From UBA6168 sp041741095 (GTDB lineage: Bacteria > Bacteroidota > Bacteroidia > Chitinophagales > Saprospiraceae), in the NCBI GenBank assembly GCA_041741095.1, contig JBGSKQ010000095.1, forward strand, positions 62,001 to 126,000: 64,000 bases of DNA. The letters run 5' to 3'. Positions 47,994-58,211 of this stretch are shown here, piece by piece (position 1 is the first letter of the stretch; the number at the start of each line of letters is the position of its first letter). The position numbers were made by a program, and so were the translations under genes. The notes beneath the pieces were generated by a model that had not been told where the DNA came from, did not search any database, and saw only the letters and a list, made by a program, of their open reading frames with translations.

Positions 47994-50900
47994 ATGAAAG
48001 AATTGAAAATTTACATTTCAATTATTATTTTATTAAAAGTTTGGTTTATTGGAAATGGACAATCAACGATTTACCTTCATGATTTTGGAACTACCTCCAT
48101 TTCGACTCATCCATATACTGTGGCACCAAACACATTTAATGCTAATCTAAGTAGCTCATCTTGGAGTAATAGTAATGCAGCTTGGACAAGTTTTGCAGGA
48201 TCTAGTGGTCAGGCTATTGCATTAAGTAATTCAGGAGGAACACCTACAATAACCCTTACATTTAATATAGCTTCGGGGTACCAAGTTTCAATAAACCAAT
48301 TTAATTTTTGGAGGCAAAGAAGTGCGTCTGGAGCACAGAACTGGGCGATGACAATAAACGGGATTTCTGTTGGTTCAGGCACAGTTCCAACAACGGGTGC
48401 AAGTATAGGAATAACTAATGTACTAAACAGCGTAACAAATCAAACAAATTCAATTACGGTTATTATATCGTTAAGTGGAGCATCGGGAACAGGTACATTT
48501 CGTTTGGATGATTTTCAATTAATTGGTTCTGTCGAATCTATTTCAATGGGAACTTCAACCATTCATGCTGGTGGAATGGTAGAACCTTCAACTTTATCCT
48601 CACTAACCAACACCCAAGGCACCGCTTCACTTAACTTTGATATTGACATTACCGATGATGGCGCAACACCAGGGACAGACATGCTCGATACTAAAATCAC
48701 CCAAATGGTATTTACTCAAGGGACTGGCAATGATGTATCAACTTGGACGGACGTTATTGCTGGTGCTGAATTGAGCGACGGAACCAACTCTATGACTGGT
48801 ACTATTAATGCCACAGATATTACTTTTTCAGGCATCGATCCAGCAGTGCTCGGTCTTGTGTCTGATGATGCTTTAAAGAACTATACACTGAAAGTTTGGC
48901 TTAAAACGGATATGGGTTCCGAAAAAACAACAGTGGATGGTAAAAACGTGGTCTTTCGCATACAAAATTCCAACATTATAGTTGATAATAGCGGTAGTGC
49001 CTTTGCATCGGGGCAAGATCAGAACTCCGGGGAAAACAATAATGCCATAGAAGTGATAGCAACGGCCCTGGCTTTTGTCCAAAATGCATCGAATACCGCA
49101 AGAAATGCATCAATGTCACCCTCTCCAACTATAAGTGCCAATGATGCAAACGGAAATAGAGATTTGGATTACTCCACGACTTTGTCAATGACTTCGACTG
49201 GTAGCCTGCAAGGGAGTCCCGTGCAAGTATCACCAACTGATGGATTTGCAAGTTTTAGTAATATTATCCATACCGTGTCAGAAACGGGGAGGCAACTAAC
49301 CGTTTCTTCTTCAGGGCTGTCAAATGCGCTTAGCAATTTGTTTGACATATTTGACGCATCAAGTGCCACTGATTATTTTAGATCAAATGGTACTGATAAT
49401 TGGACAACACCTGGTGTATGGGAGTCATCCTCGGATGGAATGGATCCTTGGATTACTGCTACATTGTCACCAACTTCGAGTGCAAATAACATTTACATCC
49501 GAAATGGTAACACAATTACAATTAATAGTAGTATTACTATTGATCAGACAACAATTGAATCTGGAGGTGTTTTATTACACTCTGGCGGAACTTTAACTAT
49601 AAATAATGGTACTGGGAATGATATTACAATTCAGAATGGCGGTATTCTTAGTATGCCGATAAGTTCAACCTATCCAACATTGAATGCGGGGGCGACTATT
49701 AATATTCAAGGAAGTGGAATTTTAACAGTAGGTGCTGGAAGTATCATTCAACACTTACAATCAACTGGTTATATATATGATCACCAGAGTATCTTAGAAT
49801 ATACATCAAATAATGCTTTCTCATCCTCTGGTGTGACCTATTTTCCCAACGTTAATAGCTCAACTATTCCTATTTTTAGAATATCTGGTGTACTTTCTAA
49901 TGTTGGTGGAAGCGGCGCAACTGTAATTAATGGTATTTTGGAAGTAGAATCAGGTAGTTCTGTTAGTTGGACAGGTGCTGGGACAAAAACATTTAGAAAT
50001 GGTATAACAGGTGATGGCACAATTAACCAAAGTACCGCCGGGCAAATTATAATTAGTGGGAATGCTACAAGTATTGCGTGTGGGACATTAACACTTGGAA
50101 GTAATGGGTTATTAATTGCAAGTACTTCAGGGATAACTTTAGAGAGTAATGAAACTATTAATGGAGGTGCAATAACCGTAGCTACAGGAGGAATTTTAGA
50201 CTGTGGTAATAATTCTATAGGAGGTTCGACATCCTTCTTCCTCTCCTCCGGTGCCACCCTAATCACAGCCCATGCATCGGGCGTTTCAGGCTCAATCGCT
50301 GTCTCTGGCTCATTAACCTTTACTGGTGGGGCAAATTATGAAATTCAAGGTGCCATTACAGGGTTTATATCCTCATCAGGTAATAATTTAACCATCAATA
50401 ATGGAGCAGGTGTAACAATGTCCAATAACTTCACCGTGAATGGAACCTTAACCTTTACCAATGGTAAGCTATTCCTCGAAGATAAAACCCTCACCATCGG
50501 AGAAGCTGGATCTATTTCTGGGGCTACAAACAGTAATTACATTGTAACAAATAGTACAGGAAGATTGAAGAGATCCAATATCCAAGCCACCGTAAAGGAT
50601 TTTCCTATCGGTTCAGTTAATTATTATGCACCTGTCAGCATTGGTAACAATGGTGCCGGGGATAATTTTTCTGCCGCTTTTTCAGAATCAGCCCCAACTT
50701 GTTTTAACTCCACACAACAAGAAGAATCTGTAACAGGCACTTGGGACATTTCGGAAGATGTTGCTGGAGGATCAGACTGTAGCCTTTCGGTTGATTTTGG
50801 CTCAGTTCCAGCGGGTAGTGGTTTTGTTGTCGGTGATGCGGCTATTGCACATTGTAATGGAGCAACAATAGACCATGTGAGCGTGACTAATGTGGCCGGA

Positions 50901-51503
50901 ACTATAGTGTCTGGCACTGGATTTACTTCTTTTTCTCCATTTGGGGTTGGAAATGAAGCTGCGCTCCCTATTGAACTAATAAGCTTTATCGTTAGGCCCT
51001 TCCAAAACAAATCAATTATTTCCTGGCAAACCGCCTCCGAAACCAACAACTCCCACTTCTCCATCGAAAAATCCGCCGATGGCAAAAGCTTCCGTGAAAT
51101 AGCCCAAATGCCCGGCCACGGCACCAGCTACGAAACCCACCACTACGAATACACAGACGAATCGCCATACCCCGGCCTCAACTACTATCGCTTCAAACAA
51201 GTGGATTTTGATGGCCGTTATTCTTATAGCCCGGTCGTTTCGGTTGAGTTTCAGTCCAAAGGCAAAATGGGCATTTACCCCAATCCTTTTGGTGATAAAA
51301 TAACATTGGCATTTTCCGAAGAAACTGCCTTGGACAGGCAGGCTTCCCTCTTCGACCAAACTGGCCGCCTCCTGCAAACAATGGAGATTTCAGCCGATGA
51401 ACTGGAAAGGGAATTGAAAATGGAAAGCCTGTTGCCCGGCGCTTATATCCTCAAAGTGCAATCCGGGCAAAATGTGGAAATGCACAGGCTGGTGAAGCTA
51501 TAA
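47994..51503 (+). CDS. Large secreted beta-helical protein with T9SS sorting domain
   Basis: 1169 residues. A signal peptide (MKELKIYISIIILLKVWFIG, then NGQ) is followed by a jelly-roll-like region (residues 25-180, ending TFRLDDFQLIG), Ig/cadherin-like segments (about 190-460), and a long Gly/Asn/Ser/Thr-rich region with parallel beta-helix rungs (about 490-860; NNIYIRNGNTITINSSITID, GGTLTINNGTGNDITIQNGG). Near residue 1000 ALPIELISFIVRP opens the common T9SS module, with a C-terminal type A sorting domain (MGIYPNPFGDKITLAFSEE). It is likely an adhesin or matrix protein displayed by type IX secretion. Codon use is AT-rich through most of the gene, but the last 500 bp are GC-rich like the neighbouring genes, suggesting a mosaic origin. 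Confidence 0.88.
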   Translation: MKELKIYISIIILLKVWFIGNGQSTIYLHDFGTTSISTHPYTVAPNTFNANLSSSSWSNSNAAWTSFAGSSGQAIALSNSGGTPTITLTFNIASGYQVSINQFNFWRQRSASGAQNWAMTINGISVGSGTVPTTGASIGITNVLNSVTNQTNSITVIISLSGASGTGTFRLDDFQLIGSVESISMGTSTIHAGGMVEPSTLSSLTNTQGTASLNFDIDITDDGATPGTDMLDTKITQMVFTQGTGNDVSTWTDVIAGAELSDGTNSMTGTINATDITFSGIDPAVLGLVSDDALKNYTLKVWLKTDMGSEKTTVDGKNVVFRIQNSNIIVDNSGSAFASGQDQNSGENNNAIEVIATALAFVQNASNTARNASMSPSPTISANDANGNRDLDYSTTLSMTSTGSLQGSPVQVSPTDGFASFSNIIHTVSETGRQLTVSSSGLSNALSNLFDIFDASSATDYFRSNGTDNWTTPGVWESSSDGMDPWITATLSPTSSANNIYIRNGNTITINSSITIDQTTIESGGVLLHSGGTLTINNGTGNDITIQNGGILSMPISSTYPTLNAGATINIQGSGILTVGAGSIIQHLQSTGYIYDHQSILEYTSNNAFSSSGVTYFPNVNSSTIPIFRISGVLSNVGGSGATVINGILEVESGSSVSWTGAGTKTFRNGITGDGTINQSTAGQIIISGNATSIACGTLTLGSNGLLIASTSGITLESNETINGGAITVATGGILDCGNNSIGGSTSFFLSSGATLITAHASGVSGSIAVSGSLTFTGGANYEIQGAITGFISSSGNNLTINNGAGVTMSNNFTVNGTLTFTNGKLFLEDKTLTIGEAGSISGATNSNYIVTNSTGRLKRSNIQATVKDFPIGSVNYYAPVSIGNNGAGDNFSAAFSESAPTCFNSTQQEESVTGTWDISEDVAGGSDCSLSVDFGSVPAGSGFVVGDAAIAHCNGATIDHVSVTNVAGTIVSGTGFTSFSPFGVGNEAALPIELISFIVRPFQNKSIISWQTASETNNSHFSIEKSADGKSFREIAQMPGHGTSYETHHYEYTDESPYPGLNYYRFKQVDFDGRYSYSPVVSVEFQSKGKMGIYPNPFGDKITLAFSEETALDRQASLFDQTGRLLQTMEISADELERELKMESLLPGAYILKVQSGQNVEMHRLVKL

Positions 51504-51517
51504 TTGTTTACATGGAA

Positions 51518-51724
51518 CTACACTGAAACAACTTTACCTTTTAGCAAAAATTCCATTTCCTTAAGTTGTTCCAGAATTTGGCTTTTTTCCTCCATGCCTA
51601 CTTTCTTGTCCTTCAATGCATTGCCTAAAAAATGCAGTGGTTCAAGCATAAATGCTTTCAACTCCTCTAAATTCAAAGAGAGCATGTAATCCTGCAACAT
51701 GCTGAGTTGCTCCTGCCTATCCAT
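51518..51724 (-). CDS. Small hypothetical helical protein
   Basis: 68 residues from the ATG at 51724 (MDRQEQLSMLQDYMLSLNLE), or 82 from a TTG at 51766. It is charged and helical, with leucine spacing that suggests a coiled coil (LEQLKEMEFLLKGKVVSV). I recognise no family and see no signal peptide. It ends 14 bp from the convergent T9SS gene. Its clean composition and lack of overlap support a real gene, but the length is marginal. Confidence 0.42.
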   Translation of the reverse strand: MDRQEQLSMLQDYMLSLNLEELKAFMLEPLHFLGNALKDKKVGMEEKSQILEQLKEMEFLLKGKVVSV

Positions 51725-51766
51725 TTCGGCAAAATATCGTTTGAGGAAAATTTCATTTTTCGCCAA

Positions 51767-52291
51767 AAGAAAAAGTAAAAAAACTGCTTCACGATAGAGG
51801 GTTGGGGAATTCAGAAACTCCCCAACCCTCTAGCAGGTAACAGTTTGTCGTTGGGCAATTGAACTTCCAAAATAACGTCGGGGAGGTTCTACCCTCCCGT
51901 GATAACCCACAGAATGACCCCGTTAGGGGTCTCATGTCGGTAGCCAGCGATTGCGCAGGAATTTACGTCCCGTTAGGGACGTAATGTAGGATGCACGTAT
52001 TTCCTACATTACGTCCCTAACGGGACGGAGGTCAAGAATTGGCGTAATGACTACCGATATTTTGCCCCTCTGGGGCATTCAATGCATTGATTTTCATTTA
52101 GTTATTTTGTGGGTAATAAATATGGTTTTCATCCCGATAGCTATCGGGACCCCGACGTTTATCTGCCGGGTCTGCCGCTACGGTATTTAGGTACGACTAC
52201 CGTTATGATTGCTCAAAGCAATCGCATCACTTTCCAACAATTGAATTTCAATCAGTTGATTATTCGCAAATCGTAAATCCAAAATCGCAAA
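51767..52291. other. Repeat-rich spacer
   Basis: 525 bp without a gene. It contains a terminator-like GGGTTGGGGA/TCCCCAACCC pair (51802-51827), the 286-bp element (51874-52159) and AAATC repeats (52268-52292) at the end of the alpha-2-macroglobulin gene. Confidence 0.65.
51874..52159. mobile_element. MITE-like 286-bp palindromic element
   Basis: Terminal inverted repeats AACGTCGGGG (51874-51883) and CCCCGACGTT (52150-52159). Inside are several nested or stacked palindromes: ACCCCGTTAGGGGT, TACGTCCCGTTAGGGACGTA with its inverted copy ending TACGTCCCTAACGGGACG, GCCCCTCTGGGGC, and TCCCGATAGCTATCGGGA (52132-52149). Inner pairs ATAACCCACA/TGTGGGTAAT and CGGTAG/CTACCG also mirror each other, so the whole unit can fold as one imperfect hairpin. 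It has no ORF and would depend on a transposase elsewhere. Confidence 0.75.
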
Positions 52292-55200
52292 TCAAATAGC
52301 CCTATCCCCATTCACCACCTCCACCCACTGGCCTGGCTTGCGGGCATTGATGCTCTTGTCGTACATGGCCTCGCAACTGACGGCGGGCAGGTAGTAGCGG
52401 CCCTGGTAGGCTGCGTTCAGCCGCACCCGGTACAGTTGGCGGTCGCCCCGGCGGATGTCGAAGTAGGTGTAGGCCCGGTCGTCACGGATGTCCTGGTATT
52501 CCGGCACGGTGGTGTTGCTGAACTCCTGGAAATTGTGCAGGCGGGCATTGATGATTTCCCAGCCGGAGGGGAAAATCTGCGTCAGGGCCATTTCCTCGAA
52601 ATTCATGGCACGGGTGCCGGGGTGCGTCACCAATACCTCGGCGATGAAATCGCTGCCCTGCGGGATGCGGCTGGGGTCGAGTTTTTCGCCCGTGGTGGTT
52701 TTGTAGCTCACTTCAATTTGCAGGTTGCTGGAGGCGGCCGTTTCGCTGCCAACGAGTGGCTGGCCGTTCAAAATCAAACGGGCGAAGAGTGGGCCGCTGC
52801 CGCTGTTTTTCACGGCGATGGAGCGGGTTCCTTTGTCCACCGGCACTTCGATTTGCATGACGGGCGTGGTGCTGCCTGCGTCCACCCATTTGCCGTTTCC
52901 TAGGTTGAAACTGAAGCGGAACTCGCTGCCAGCCTTTGATTTTCCGGCAAATTTTCCAATGGCCAACAGGGCATAGGAAGTGGTCTGAGTAGAATACCAA
53001 TTGTCCTGGCTTAATGATTCTGCCACGTGCTGCAAGTTGGCCGCCGCTGCTTCCATTTGCCCCAACAACACCTGCGTTTCCAATATCATCGCTTCGTCCC
53101 GAAGGCTGGAGCCGTAGGTGTTTCCCCAATATTCATACGGGCTGATATTCACTGGCACATTTTGGCTGATTTGTTTGCCAATATCTTCCTTGCCCGCCAA
53201 GGCATAAGCAGCGGCCAAGCGCCAGCGGCTTTCCGGTGTCAGGTTTTTCAGTTCCCTCATGCGGTTCATGGCGCCCAACTCAGGCTCACGGGCGAGGGCG
53301 AGGGTGTAGAGGCGGTAGGCTTGATCCAATTCCGTCCAACTGTGTACTTCGCCACGGGTGGATGGGTTCCAGCGTTTGGCCTGGCCTTTTTGGAAATTCA
53401 CAAAGCGGTCAATCATGCCCTGCGGCACGGTGTAACCGGCGTTTTTGGCTTCCAAAAGGAAATGCCCGGCGTAGTTGGTGCCCCAGGAGTCGTAGTCGTT
53501 GCCGGGCCAATAGGTGAAAGCCCCGGAAGCCATCTGGAAGTTTTTCAACTTGTCAATGGCGGCTCCGATGTTGGCAGCCACTTCTTTCTTTTGCGTTTCG
53601 TCCAGTCGGGTCAATTTGTCCACGTACAACTGCGGAAATGCCGAAGAAGTCGTCTGCTCGATGCAGCCGTGCGGATAGGTGATGAGGAAATGGAGGCGTT
53701 CGTTCAGTTTTAAGGGCGGGATACTGGACACTTCCAACATGCCCGTATTCGTGCCGGGCATCCCTACGGGCTTGAATTCCTGCGACCATTCGCCCACGCC
53801 CTGAAGGAAGCCAGCATAGACATTGGTGACGAATGGATTGGGATTCCGCACGTCTATTTCGATGTTTTGCGTAGCGGTTTCACCGCCGCCTTTAGCTGTT
53901 ATTTTAAACTTGGCAATGCCCACGTTTTCACCCACTTTCAGGTCAAAAAAGGCCATGTCCTCGCCGGGTTTGGCGAAACTCATTTGCTTGGTGGCACCGC
54001 CTGTTATTTTCACCAAACCAGTCGTTTCTGCCACCTGCACGTCCACGTTTTTCACTTTGGCATCCATTGCAAAAATGCTGACGGGCAAACGCAGCGTTTC
54101 GCCAGGGCCCAGCACACGGGGCAGGGTGGCCAATGCCATCAGCGGCTTTTTCACAGGGACGGTTTTTTCCGAACTGCCATAAGCGGCGTTTTTATTGGCA
54201 GCTACGACCATCACCCGCACGGAGCCGACGTAGTTGGGCATTTTCAGGGTGTGTTTTTTCTTGCCGCCGCTCAGGTAAAATGGCCCCTGGTGCAGCACGA
54301 CGGCTTTGAAGCGGTTGGCGTTTTTGCGTTCCAATGGGGCGTTCACTTCGCCGTCACCGCCTATGCTGAGGATGCGTTCCAACTCACCGCCATAAGCGCC
54401 CAAAACATAGTCGTACAAGTCCCAGGTTTTTACGCCCAAAGCTTCCCTTGCGTAGAGCGAGCCGTGCGGATCTGGCGTTTTGAAATTGGTCAAACCCAGC
54501 AAACCCTCGTCCACGACGGCCAGTGTGTATGCCATTCCCTCGTTGTTTTCTTCGCTCACTTCCACGGTAAATTCCTGCTCCGGCTTCAGTTCTGCCGCCA
54601 TGTTGATGACAGGTTTCAAGATGGTTTCGGGATTTTCCACATCCACGGGCAACACGCCGTACATGCGGATGGGCAGGTCGTTATCGGCCTTGCTGTGCGG
54701 CTGTATGAGGCTCACGTGGGCATAGACGGTGGGCGACATATCGTCGGTGGCTTCGAAGCTGAACTTGTTCTCGCCTTTTTTGGCTTTTTTCCAAAAAGAA
54801 TCAATGACCCGTGTGCCGTTTTCGAGGGAAATGAACACCCGGCCTTCCTCCCCGGCGGGGACGGTGATTTCAATATCCTCGCCCACTTTGTATTTTTCCT
54901 TGGAAGCGGTGAAGGTCATCATAGCCGCTTCCTGCCTGCCTGCCACGCCGCCTTCGGCGCCGTACCAGGGGTAGCCAGCATAGAAAAAGTCACCGGAACA
55001 ATGGCCGCTTTCCGTGTCGCAAACCCGCACGAGGTAGCGGCCCCAATCGTTTACGCCGACATCCCAGGAAGCAGTGCCGTCGCTGCCTGTGCGGACAGCT
55101 TCGGAACGCACGGCATTGAAGTGGTTGCTGCTGTTGTATTGCGCCACGTAATCGTCGCTGCGGTCCCACCACCAGCGCCATTCCACCCGGTATAGGCCGA

Positions 55201-57949
55201 TGCTGAGGTTGCGGTTGCCCATTGGCCTTCCTTTTTCGTCCAAAGCGGCCAGCCTTATTTTGCCGTCTTTACCAATTTCTATGCGCTTTTCGCCATATTG
55301 GTTTTGGGGAATGGCAATGCCTGAATACACGGAGTAAGGGCTGTAGTCCACCGAAGTGTTCCAGGTGCTGAAATCGCCGCCTTTTTCAAAAGCCCTGGCC
55401 CGCAGGTTGATTTTCAGTTTGCCGGGGGCAGTGTTGTTGTTTTGTACCAATGTCGTGGTGAAATTGGCCTTTCCGTCCTTGTTGGTCGTGCCATCGTAGA
55501 TGACAACAGGCTCGGAATACAGCGACCGTGCCGGGTCGTCGAACTCGTAGTTGTTATAGTTTTTAAATTCTGTGTTCACCTGATTCACTTCTGCCTCGAT
55601 GACTGTTTTCAGGTTTTGCCCGGCGGCGCCGTGCAGCCAATTCACCTGGATTTTGCCATTCACTGGTTCGTCGGTAGCGGATAGCTCCTGTTTGCCAAAA
55701 TCAAGTTCAATCTTCAATCGGTTGGGTTTCACCGTTTCCACTTTAATGGTTTTGGTAAAAGTGGCACCGCCCGCTTTTACGGTCGCCATCCAATTGCCTG
55801 TGGGGGCATCGGTGCTGGTGGCTACGGGCAGGGCGTAGAGGTTTTCCACGTTGATGGTGGAAACGGTTTTGTACTGCAATTGCCCACGGGAGTCGGTCAG
55901 TTCAAAGGCGATGGGGTAGTTTTTGGGCAGTGTTTTTTCCTTGTCTTCCAAAATGAAATTGAGGAAAAGGCTGTCGCCGGGCCGCCATACGCCACGCTCG
56001 CCATAGATGTAGCCCTTCAAGCCTTTTTGAGTGACCGTGCCGGAAACATCGAAGCGGCTGAGCGAGAGGGCGTTGCCGTCTGCCGTTTTCAAATAGCCTT
56101 TTTGTTTGTCTTTTTTGGCAATGATGAGAAATGGCTTCTTGTCCAGTTTCAGTTCAGCCATACCATCGCCGTCAGTTTTGGCGGTGGTAAGCAATTGTTG
56201 CTGGTAGTCGTAAAACTCCAAATCTGTCTCTCCAATGGGGTCGGTATTGCGCAAGTTGGCTACTACCACAATCATGGAACCGTCCTTGCCGCCTTTGGCC
56301 GTGATGCCCAAATCGGAGGCCATCACATTGGTCATGGCAAAATTTTCAGCGTTGTAATAGGCTGGGAAACAAGGGTTTGAGCGGTGGCTCCATTGGAAGT
56401 CTTCATAATAGCCGTCCATTCCATAGTAGTCGCCCCACATGGAGCGGATTTCACCATCCTCGTCGAGATAGGTTTGCTGGTTTACTTCTTTCAGGTTGTC
56501 GGCTTTTTGCTTGTTGCCGCATTGGTAGGAAGCATATTCGGGCCGGAAGCCAATGCGCACTTGGTAAATGGCATTCGGATCGGCGGTGAAAAGTTTGTTC
56601 AAATCCAGGGCATAGCGGCTCCAGGTGCCTGAATTGGCATTGGAATTTAGCCCTTTCAGCGGCACCATTTCCCGGCGGATGACCCGGCCCACCCGTTGCA
56701 GGTCGTAGGTATTTTGGCCATCCAGTTCATTAGTTTGCAAAAATTGTAGGATGTTGTTGTCGTAAATTTTAAAAATCTCCACCTCAACCGCTTCCAGGCT
56801 GATGGCTTCGAACGGCAGAACAAGCCCTTTGTCGGTGGAAGGCAAAATGACGCCCCTGCCAACGAGCCGCACTTTTGGTTTTACCTGTTCAAAATCTACC
56901 GCCCAAACCGAAGGTTTTTCCATGCGGGCGTCGTTCAGGTTGCGGATGCCGGGGCGCACTTCAATGGTCTGTTTTCCGGCCAGTCGTTTTCTGGGATAGA
57001 CAATGATTTTGTTGCCGTCAACGGTGAAATTGAGGGGCAGGTTTTGTGCTTCTTCATCATTGTCGTAGTATTCGCCCTCGGCCAGTAGGCCACCGCTGCG
57101 GATGGCTATCAGGCCGTTCAAATCCTGTGAACTGAGTAGCGGATCGGAAAAATACAGCGTGACGTACTGGTTTTCATTTTCACTCACCTTGGCCGACATG
57201 ACTGAAAAATCTCCCAAAGCTGGGATAGCCACTTTCAGTTCATCCTTGCTGTCCACATCAATGGATTGGCCATTCCAGGCAACAGTCACTTCGCTGGCTT
57301 GTTCGCCCCTGGCAATGTCCCTGGCGGTAAAATAGTGGCTCACGCCGTCCTCGCTGTGATCCCAAATCAATGGTAGTTCTTTGCCGCCCTGTTTCACCGT
57401 CAGCACTTTTTCAACCAGTTCCACGATGGCAGCATCGTTGGTGGTCACCAGCCCTTTTAGCTGTTGTTTTTTCAAATCCATGGCGTCCTCGGCCTCGATG
57501 CCAAAGACCTCGACCGCTATGCCCTGATCCCGTACCAAAAAATCAAACTCAAAATTGCTGGCATCTTCCGGAAGGTTGTCGAAAACCTCCGTCAGTTGGA
57601 CTTTTGCAACGTATGCCTGGCCGCTTTCCCAGCCATTTTTTGGGTCAAAACGAACGGTGTGGTCGTCTTCCCAAATGTATTTTCCGCTGATGGAAGGCGT
57701 AAAACCGAGGATGTCGCTATCGGCCTCTGAGCCGATTTTGTCAGGCGCCACAGCAGCGCCCGCAAAGCGCACCCTGACGGGGTCGTTTTTGGAAATGACG
57801 CCCGAAGTGTAGGCGTAGAGATAACTTTTTACGGCCTCCGGGATTTCTTTGGCCCGTGTAATTTCCTTTTTGCAGGCAGGTAAAAAAATGGTGCCCAGCA
57901 GGGCTGTGAAGATGTAGATGGGAAGTTGTTTTCTGAATGATTTTGACAT
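52292..57949 (-). CDS. Alpha-2-macroglobulin family lipoprotein
   Basis: 1885 residues from the ATG at 57949, with a lipoprotein signal ending GTIFLPAC. The start at 58174 is rejected because it places 75 residues before the signal. The body is a chain of MG domains: FTPSISGKYIWEDDHTVRFD early on, GYIYGERGVWRPGDSLFLNF (MG3-type) mid-protein, then TYAHVS-like and VDEGLLGLTNFKTPDPHGS. The complement-like helical domain carries the thioester motif GCIEQTTS, with Cys1429 and Gln1432. A C-terminal receptor-like region ends the protein. Bacterial homologues trap attacking proteases at the outer or inner membrane, often with a penicillin-binding protein 1C partner; no such gene is adjacent here. Confidence 0.93.
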   Translation of the reverse strand: MSKSFRKQLPIYIFTALLGTIFLPACKKEITRAKEIPEAVKSYLYAYTSGVISKNDPVRVRFAGAAVAPDKIGSEADSDILGFTPSISGKYIWEDDHTVRFDPKNGWESGQAYVAKVQLTEVFDNLPEDASNFEFDFLVRDQGIAVEVFGIEAEDAMDLKKQQLKGLVTTNDAAIVELVEKVLTVKQGGKELPLIWDHSEDGVSHYFTARDIARGEQASEVTVAWNGQSIDVDSKDELKVAIPALGDFSVMSAKVSENENQYVTLYFSDPLLSSQDLNGLIAIRSGGLLAEGEYYDNDEEAQNLPLNFTVDGNKIIVYPRKRLAGKQTIEVRPGIRNLNDARMEKPSVWAVDFEQVKPKVRLVGRGVILPSTDKGLVLPFEAISLEAVEVEIFKIYDNNILQFLQTNELDGQNTYDLQRVGRVIRREMVPLKGLNSNANSGTWSRYALDLNKLFTADPNAIYQVRIGFRPEYASYQCGNKQKADNLKEVNQQTYLDEDGEIRSMWGDYYGMDGYYEDFQWSHRSNPCFPAYYNAENFAMTNVMASDLGITAKGGKDGSMIVVVANLRNTDPIGETDLEFYDYQQQLLTTAKTDGDGMAELKLDKKPFLIIAKKDKQKGYLKTADGNALSLSRFDVSGTVTQKGLKGYIYGERGVWRPGDSLFLNFILEDKEKTLPKNYPIAFELTDSRGQLQYKTVSTINVENLYALPVATSTDAPTGNWMATVKAGGATFTKTIKVETVKPNRLKIELDFGKQELSATDEPVNGKIQVNWLHGAAGQNLKTVIEAEVNQVNTEFKNYNNYEFDDPARSLYSEPVVIYDGTTNKDGKANFTTTLVQNNNTAPGKLKINLRARAFEKGGDFSTWNTSVDYSPYSVYSGIAIPQNQYGEKRIEIGKDGKIRLAALDEKGRPMGNRNLSIGLYRVEWRWWWDRSDDYVAQYNSSNHFNAVRSEAVRTGSDGTASWDVGVNDWGRYLVRVCDTESGHCSGDFFYAGYPWYGAEGGVAGRQEAAMMTFTASKEKYKVGEDIEITVPAGEEGRVFISLENGTRVIDSFWKKAKKGENKFSFEATDDMSPTVYAHVSLIQPHSKADNDLPIRMYGVLPVDVENPETILKPVINMAAELKPEQEFTVEVSEENNEGMAYTLAVVDEGLLGLTNFKTPDPHGSLYAREALGVKTWDLYDYVLGAYGGELERILSIGGDGEVNAPLERKNANRFKAVVLHQGPFYLSGGKKKHTLKMPNYVGSVRVMVVAANKNAAYGSSEKTVPVKKPLMALATLPRVLGPGETLRLPVSIFAMDAKVKNVDVQVAETTGLVKITGGATKQMSFAKPGEDMAFFDLKVGENVGIAKFKITAKGGGETATQNIEIDVRNPNPFVTNVYAGFLQGVGEWSQEFKPVGMPGTNTGMLEVSSIPPLKLNERLHFLITYPHGCIEQTTSSAFPQLYVDKLTRLDETQKKEVAANIGAAIDKLKNFQMASGAFTYWPGNDYDSWGTNYAGHFLLEAKNAGYTVPQGMIDRFVNFQKGQAKRWNPSTRGEVHSWTELDQAYRLYTLALAREPELGAMNRMRELKNLTPESRWRLAAAYALAGKEDIGKQISQNVPVNISPYEYWGNTYGSSLRDEAMILETQVLLGQMEAAAANLQHVAESLSQDNWYSTQTTSYALLAIGKFAGKSKAGSEFRFSFNLGNGKWVDAGSTTPVMQIEVPVDKGTRSIAVKNSGSGPLFARLILNGQPLVGSETAASSNLQIEVSYKTTTGEKLDPSRIPQGSDFIAEVLVTHPGTRAMNFEEMALTQIFPSGWEIINARLHNFQEFSNTTVPEYQDIRDDRAYTYFDIRRGDRQLYRVRLNAAYQGRYYLPAVSCEAMYDKSINARKPGQWVEVVNGDRAI

Positions 57950-58211
57950 GGTGGTGATATGTTTTAAAACTGATATTCCTGAAAATAGAGGATGGGCTGA
58001 ACCAAAACAGTGTGCGGGAAAATGAGGCCGAAATTTAGGCAAGTTAACCATACATTTCAAAAGAGAATTATTGGCTGTAGGCAAATAAGCCTTAAGCGTT
58101 GGAATTTCCTGGATAAGTGTAGGCGGTTTTACGGAAATCCATGAACCAGATTTACAAGTAACCGTTTCCAACATTTGCCCAACTGGTTACCTTTGCCGCA
58201 AATCAATTTCA

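Noticed and set aside
53867..55195. 442-residue plus-strand ORF
   Set aside because: Shadow of the alpha-2-macroglobulin gene; His/Phe/Gly-rich translation with no family motif.
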